Shown piece by piece: positions 14,017 to 17,323 of a stretch of DNA of 17,323 nt. The first letter of the stretch is position 1, and the number at the start of each line of letters is the position of its first letter. The stretch is from NCBI GenBank assembly GCA_000436795.1, contig HF993179.1, forward strand, positions 12,327 to 29,649. The letters are read 5' to 3'. A model generated the notes under the pieces. It was not told where the DNA came from. It saw only the letters and a list, made by a program, of their open reading frames with translations, and made no database searches. A program made the translations under genes and the position numbers. This DNA comes from Bacteroides sp. CAG:1076. Its GTDB lineage: Bacteria; Bacteroidota; Bacteroidia; Bacteroidales; Bacteroidaceae.

Positions 14017-14048
14017 TTTGTACAAAGTTTTTTTGATTTTGTACAAAA
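14017..14048. repeat. Two TTTGTACAAA palindromes with 21-bp spacing
   Basis: TTTGTACAAA is at 14017-14026 and TTTTGTACAAAA at 14037-14048; the centres (14021.5 and 14042.5) are exactly 21 bp apart, the same period as in the three-copy array at 697-749. The pair can fold into a long hairpin (14014-14023 with 14041-14050, then AAA with TTT and G-U/U-A/U-G pairs) with a loop of five T bases. A-rich sequence follows on both strands, so it is not a normal terminator. It lies about 214 bases before the sigma gene and about 100 bases behind the glycosyltransferase promoter, a fair place for an operator. Confidence 0.8.
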
Positions 14049-14261
14049 AATAAAAAAACGTCCCGACATTTTCCGGCAAAGACGACGGACAGCCGACAAC
14101 ATCGCCGGCAAGAGTTTCTGTCAGTAACCAGCAAGCTGTTTTCCCCATCTTCAATGAAGAAAAAAGAAAAAAGAAGAAATTTTTATTCTTCCCTTGTTAC
14201 AAAACATATAGCTTTACGTTTACCTTTTTGAAAACAATTCGTACGACCCGATTAACAAAGC

Positions 14262-14768
14262 ATGAGTAAAGAAACACTGACATCGACTTTCACCGAGCTG
14301 AGAAACGGTTTTCTCAGACTGGCCATGCGCTTCCTGCCCAATAAGGAGGATGCCGACGATGCACTACAGGAGGCATTCTTCCGCTTGTGGAAGCATGCCG
14401 ACCAGATCGGTTCGCGCGAAGAAGCAGAAGCCCTCACGGTAGTCACGGTAAAGAATCTGTGCATCGATACCTTGCGCAAGAAGAATCACCTGCCTACGGT
14501 GGAACTGGACGAGAACCGGGATGATTCCATCTCCGATTCGGCAGCCGACAGTCTGGAGAAAGAAGAACGCTTCCGCATGGTGGAACGTATCATCGAACTC
14601 CGGCTGACACCTCTCCAGCAGCAGATTCTGCACATGAAAGAATACGACGGAAAGACGTACAGCGAGATAGCCGAGAGTCTGGGCATGCAGGAACCTGCCG
14701 TACGCATGCAACTGTCGAGAGCGAGAAAAGAAATCAGGGAATGTTACTTAAAACAAATGGAACGATGA
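14262..14768 (+). CDS. ECF-type RNA polymerase sigma factor
   Basis: A 168-residue sigma-70 family protein with only regions 2 and 4. Region 2 is at about 10-72 with LAMRFLPNKEDADDALQEAF, the DADDALQE core that binds core polymerase and the -10 element. Region 4 is at about 107-160 with LTPLQQQILHMKEYDGKTY and the helix-turn-helix SEIAESLGMQEPAVRMQLSR. There is no region 1 or 3, as in ECF factors. It heads a four-gene set and overlaps the next gene by ATGA. The lack of an exact housekeeping -7 element upstream would fit autoregulation, but this is inference. The target promoters are unknown. Confidence 0.95.
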   Translation: MSKETLTSTFTELRNGFLRLAMRFLPNKEDADDALQEAFFRLWKHADQIGSREEAEALTVVTVKNLCIDTLRKKNHLPTVELDENRDDSISDSAADSLEKEERFRMVERIIELRLTPLQQQILHMKEYDGKTYSEIAESLGMQEPAVRMQLSRARKEIRECYLKQMER

Positions 14769-15241
14769 AAGAATACGAACGGACTTTTCAACAGTGGAAG
14801 GAGCTGGCCGCACGGTATTTCGAGGCCGAAACGACCGATGCGGAAGAAGAGGCGCTGGCACGCTTTCTGGCTACTCCGGAGGCACAAGGCAAAGAGTTCG
14901 ATGAACTTCGTGCCGTCATGGGATATGTCGCTACCGGACGCGCCGTACACCGCAAGCAGCGGACACGCAGCATACGGTTGCGGTACTATGCGGCAGCAGC
15001 GGCAGTTGCAGCCATCCTAACGATGGTAACCGCCTGGCAGTGGACGGAAAGGGCGAACGTATGCGTGGCCTACATCAACGGCGAACGCTGTACCGACAAG
15101 GAAATTGTACTGGCCGAGGCCCTGAAATCGGTGGAAAAGGTACGCCACGATTCCCCCGAAGAAACCCTTCAGGGGCAGTTGTCGGATATCTTCCAGACGC
15201 TGGAGGAAGGAGAATCTGCATCAGTTGACAATCAAAAATAA
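14765..15241 (+). CDS. One-TM anti-sigma-like protein
   Basis: A 158-residue protein with a predicted cytoplasmic part of about 70 residues rich in Glu and Ala (RYFEAETTDAEEEALARFL, 18-36), one membrane segment at about 73-93 after a basic stretch RKQRTRSIRLR, and an outer part of about 65 residues with Cys100 and Cys109 and an acidic tail. Its size, topology and ATGA overlap with the sigma gene suggest it holds the sigma factor at the membrane. It lacks the HxxxCxxC zinc motif of classical ZAS anti-sigma factors, so the class is different or unrecognised. The start at 14765 rests on the ATGA overlap; a longer frame at 14741 would overlap the sigma gene by 28 bases. Confidence 0.7.
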   Translation: MKEYERTFQQWKELAARYFEAETTDAEEEALARFLATPEAQGKEFDELRAVMGYVATGRAVHRKQRTRSIRLRYYAAAAAVAAILTMVTAWQWTERANVCVAYINGERCTDKEIVLAEALKSVEKVRHDSPEETLQGQLSDIFQTLEEGESASVDNQK

Positions 15242-15249
15242 ATAGATAT

Positions 15250-15699
15250 ATGATAAGACGATGGATTATAATATGGATGACTCTGCTGATTGCACTGCCT
15301 CTGTGGGCACAGAAAGGCATGCATGTAGAGTCCCTGTTCGGTGGTCGTTTCAAGCAAGACAAACGGGCGGTAGAAGTTCTTATCAAAGGTAAGGAACTGA
15401 AAAAGTACCACCTGACGCTTTTCCGCAGCCTGACGGTGACCGATGCTCCGGCGTTGTCGGAAGAAATCGAAGCACTCGTCAGCCAGGATGCCACATCGGC
15501 CGTCGACAAGGAGGTGGGAACGGTAGGGAAACGGCTCTACTATGGTTTCTACTGTTTCCCGGCACGAGATGAAAGTTACCGGTATCTGTTCTACCGGAAT
15601 GCCGCAATAGCTCCCGGCGGCAGCAAGAAACCGGAAGTGACTGTGGTATACATGGAGGGACAAGTCACGCTGGAAGAGCTGAAACAACTGTTCAAATAA
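15250..15699 (+). CDS. Small secreted protein of unknown function
   Basis: A 149-residue protein with a clear signal peptide (MIRRWIIIWMTLLIALPLWA, cleavage probably before Gln21). There is no lipobox cysteine, so it is likely periplasmic. The mature part is mixed alpha/beta and ends in a strand-helix pattern, VTVVYMEGQVTLEELKQLF. It resembles small Bacteroidales exported proteins that follow ECF sigma genes, and from memory may fall in DUF6108 or near DUF4252; I cannot separate these without a search. It begins 8 bases after the anti-sigma-like gene. It could be a sensor or modulator of the anti-sigma protein, but nothing in the sequence proves it. Confidence 0.65.
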   Translation: MIRRWIIIWMTLLIALPLWAQKGMHVESLFGGRFKQDKRAVEVLIKGKELKKYHLTLFRSLTVTDAPALSEEIEALVSQDATSAVDKEVGTVGKRLYYGFYCFPARDESYRYLFYRNAAIAPGGSKKPEVTVVYMEGQVTLEELKQLFK

Positions 15700-15727
15700 A
15701 ATGGTAATTCATAATACAACTGAAAAT

Positions 15728-16615
15728 ATGAGAAAAATATTTTTGCTGGCAGGACTCCTGCTGGCTGCGGCAAACGGATATGCCGGAAGTACAGACTCGC
15801 TGAAAGTAGAAAGTGTAGTAAGTGTGGAAAACCCGGAACGGGTAACCATTACGGAATCAGACAATCGTTTCAAGGTCGAAATAGAGGGTAAGAAAGGGAA
15901 TCCTAACTTCCGTTATACCCGTGATGTGGAATTATCTCCTTCAGAAGTTTCCGTTACCAAGGAACGCAGCAGCAACTGGGATTTCAACATTCCGTTCAAA
16001 AAACGCACATCGGCAAAAAGAAACAAGCGGAATGAATTTCAGGTGAAAGACTTCAAGATAGGACTTTCCAGCGTACAAGGAGCCCCCAACGGCATGGATG
16101 TGAACATGGGCTCATCGTGGGAAATCACCACTCCTACCTTCGGATGGGCCTATTACCCGTGGAATACAGAAACCTCCCTCTCCATCGGAGTTGCGTGTAG
16201 CTGGCGCAACTACCGGATGACGGGCAAGCAGCGTTTTATAAAAGATGCAGGAACCGATATATATATCGGCAGTTATCCGGAGGGAGCCGACATTCAGTTC
16301 TCACGTATCAAAGTATTCAGTTGGGCGTTTCCCGTTATGTTTACTCATGAAACGAAAAACGATTTCAGCTTCAGCGTAGGAGCCATCGTCAATTTCAACA
16401 CACATGCCAGTCTGAAAACGCGGTATAAGCTGGAAGGACAGGAATACAAACTGACCGACAATAACATTCATCAGACTCCGGTTACAGTCGACCTCCAAGC
16501 CTCCATCAGCTACAAGTCTGTAGGATTCTACGTAAAATACAGCCCGTGCAAAGTACTCGACACAGCATACGGCCCCGAATTTACGGCATTGTCGGTAGGA
16601 CTTGTCCTGTTCTGA
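15728..16615 (+). CDS. Probable outer-membrane beta-barrel-like protein
   Basis: A 295-residue exported protein. The signal peptide is residues 1-19 (MRKIFLLAGLLLAAANGYA), which fixes the start at 15728 rather than the longer frame at 15701. Residues 20-85 form a distinct polar N-terminal part with repeated short strands (VESVVSVENPERVTITES). From about 105 onward the sequence alternates polar and hydrophobic residues in strand-length blocks rich in Tyr, Phe and Trp, and ends in GLVLF, with the C-terminal Phe typical of proteins folded by the BAM complex. No TonB plug is seen, so it is not SusC-like. The barrel may have eight or so strands. Last gene of the ECF cassette; function unknown. Confidence 0.65.
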   Translation: MRKIFLLAGLLLAAANGYAGSTDSLKVESVVSVENPERVTITESDNRFKVEIEGKKGNPNFRYTRDVELSPSEVSVTKERSSNWDFNIPFKKRTSAKRNKRNEFQVKDFKIGLSSVQGAPNGMDVNMGSSWEITTPTFGWAYYPWNTETSLSIGVACSWRNYRMTGKQRFIKDAGTDIYIGSYPEGADIQFSRIKVFSWAFPVMFTHETKNDFSFSVGAIVNFNTHASLKTRYKLEGQEYKLTDNNIHQTPVTVDLQASISYKSVGFYVKYSPCKVLDTAYGPEFTALSVGLVLF

Positions 16616-16636
16616 CGATGAGCCGGCAATAAACCA

Positions 16637-16672
16637 AAAAGCCATTCCCGCTTCATTGCAGGAATGGCTTTT
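16637..16672. terminator. Bidirectional terminator between the ECF cassette and efp
   Basis: AAAAGCCATTCC (16637-16648) pairs perfectly over 12 bp with GGAATGGCTTTT (16661-16672), with a 12-base loop. T-rich ends occur on both strands (TTTTC to the right, TTTTTGG to the left), so it can end both convergent transcripts. Confidence 0.85.
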
Positions 16673-16700
16673 CACCTATTATATATATCAGTCTGATAAA

Positions 16701-17267
16701 TTATGCTTTTACACGACCTACGTAAGAACCATCGCGAGTATCAACTTCGATGATTTCGTCCTGATTGATGAACAAAGGCACACGTACAGTAGCACCTGTT
16801 TCAACAGTAGCAGGCTTAGTAGCGTTTGTAGCAGTATCGCCTTTCAGTCCCGGTTCTGTGTAAGTAACCTTCAACTGAACCTTAACCGGCAATTCAGCGA
16901 ACAAGATAGTTTCAGTAGAAGCATCAGATACAACGTCTACTACCATTTCTTCTTTCAGGAAGTCAACACCTTCGATCAGATCGTGAGCGATAGGCACCTG
17001 TTCGTATGTTTCCTGGTTCATGAAGATATAATCTTCACCTTCCTTGTACAAATACTGGTACGGACGGCGTTCTACACGTACATCTTCCAGTTTTTCACCG
17101 ATGTTGAAACGACGTTCCAATACATAACCATCAACAACATCTTTCAGTTTTGTACGCATGAAAGTGTTTCCTTTACCCGGTTTTACATGCAAAAAGTCGA
17201 TACAGAAATACAGCTTTCCATCCATACGGATAGCTGTTCCGATCTTAATGTCTTGAGCATTAATCAT
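16701..17267 (-). CDS. efp: Translation elongation factor P
   Basis: EF-P binds stalled ribosomes between the P and E sites and speeds peptide bonds at polyproline stretches. The 188-residue protein has the usual three beta-barrel domains: the KOW-like N-terminal domain from MINAQDIKIGTAIRMDGKLY, the tip loop HVKPGKGNTF with Lys32 at the position that is lysylated in E. coli (Lys34), the central OB domain and the C-terminal OB domain with VPLFINQDEIIEVDTRDGSY (the EF-P signature region). Lysine at the tip points to the Lys-type rather than the Arg-type that is rhamnosylated. The modifying enzyme is not in this window. The 56 bases upstream hold no exact TAnnTTTG. Confidence 0.97.
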   Translation of the reverse strand: MINAQDIKIGTAIRMDGKLYFCIDFLHVKPGKGNTFMRTKLKDVVDGYVLERRFNIGEKLEDVRVERRPYQYLYKEGEDYIFMNQETYEQVPIAHDLIEGVDFLKEEMVVDVVSDASTETILFAELPVKVQLKVTYTEPGLKGDTATNATKPATVETGATVRVPLFINQDEIIEVDTRDGSYVGRVKA

Positions 17268-17323
17268 AACTAAATCCTTTTATTATTATGTTATTATTGA
17301 TTGTTGCGTAATAATTCGAGTGC

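Larger units (their letters stand above)
13884..14261. other. Divergent gap between the glycosyltransferase and the ECF sigma gene
   Basis: This 378-base region holds the glycosyltransferase promoter at its left, a pair of 21-bp-spaced TTTGTACAAA palindromes in its middle, a more GC-rich patch at 14060-14115 with CCGGCAA at 14073-14079 and 14105-14111, and an A/T-rich right end. No exact TAnnTTTG faces the sigma gene; the nearest are TAGCTTTA (14209-14216) and TACCTTTT (14221-14228), each one mismatch away. Overlapping frames of 60-84 codons lack any family signature and look accidental. Confidence 0.65.

Noticed and set aside
14014..14050. The palindrome pair as an intrinsic terminator
   Set aside because: The hairpin is followed by A-rich rather than T-rich sequence on both strands, and it lies upstream of both neighbouring genes.
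13880..14154. Overlapping 60-84 codon frames on both strands of the sigma/GT2 gap
   Set aside because: They overlap the GT2 promoter and the palindrome pair, have low-complexity Arg/Lys/Phe composition and no homology that I recognise.

Overview
The window reads as chromosome of a gut Bacteroidales bacterium, most likely Bacteroides or Phocaeicola; I cannot name a species. The grounds are six exact copies of the Bacteroidetes -7 promoter element TAnnTTTG, the lack of clear Shine-Dalgarno sequences, and the gene content (single-domain Pta, folP next to cdaA, LpxH, an ECF sigma cassette with a Bacteroidales-type secreted protein and a barrel-like protein). I see no tRNA, rRNA, CRISPR array, insertion sequence or phage gene. 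The DNA is mostly housekeeping core genome.

Layout. 1-631: 3' part of NAD kinase (+). 632-1043: a gap between convergent genes with three TTTGTACAAA palindromes exactly 21 bp apart inside a chain of mutually exclusive hairpins, then two terminators. 1044-2327: murF (-). 2328-2441: back-to-back murF and folP promoters. 2442-4095: folP and the diadenylate cyclase gene cdaA (+). 4098-6019: a translationally coupled DUF2156 plus GNAT pair (-). 6130-7156: lrgA-lrgB (-), divergent from pta-ackA (+, 7403-9723). 9874-10914: a KdgK-type sugar kinase (+), whose promoter lies in the loop of the terminator-like inverted repeat that follows ackA. 11034-13883: a minus-strand run, glycosyltransferase 2, radC, a SufT/MIP18-family gene and lpxH, with an internal promoter before the SufT-like gene. 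13884-14261: a divergent gap with a second, two-copy set of TTTGTACAAA palindromes, again 21 bp apart. 14262-16615: ECF sigma factor, one-TM anti-sigma-like protein, small secreted protein and a barrel-like envelope protein (+). 16701-17267: efp (-).

How the genes work together. lrgAB, pta-ackA and kdgK touch the pyruvate, acetyl phosphate and acetate node. murF, the glycosyltransferase, lpxH and probably the sigma cassette serve the envelope, and cdaA makes c-di-AMP, which is tied to wall and osmotic homeostasis in other bacteria. The least explained elements are the phased TTTGTACAAA arrays, the promoter-in-terminator arrangement before kdgK, and the four-gene ECF cassette. Several starts were moved downstream of the longest open frame, because a TAnnTTTG promoter lies inside the extension, or because the frame then meets its neighbour in a tight ATGA overlap, or because a signal peptide fits.
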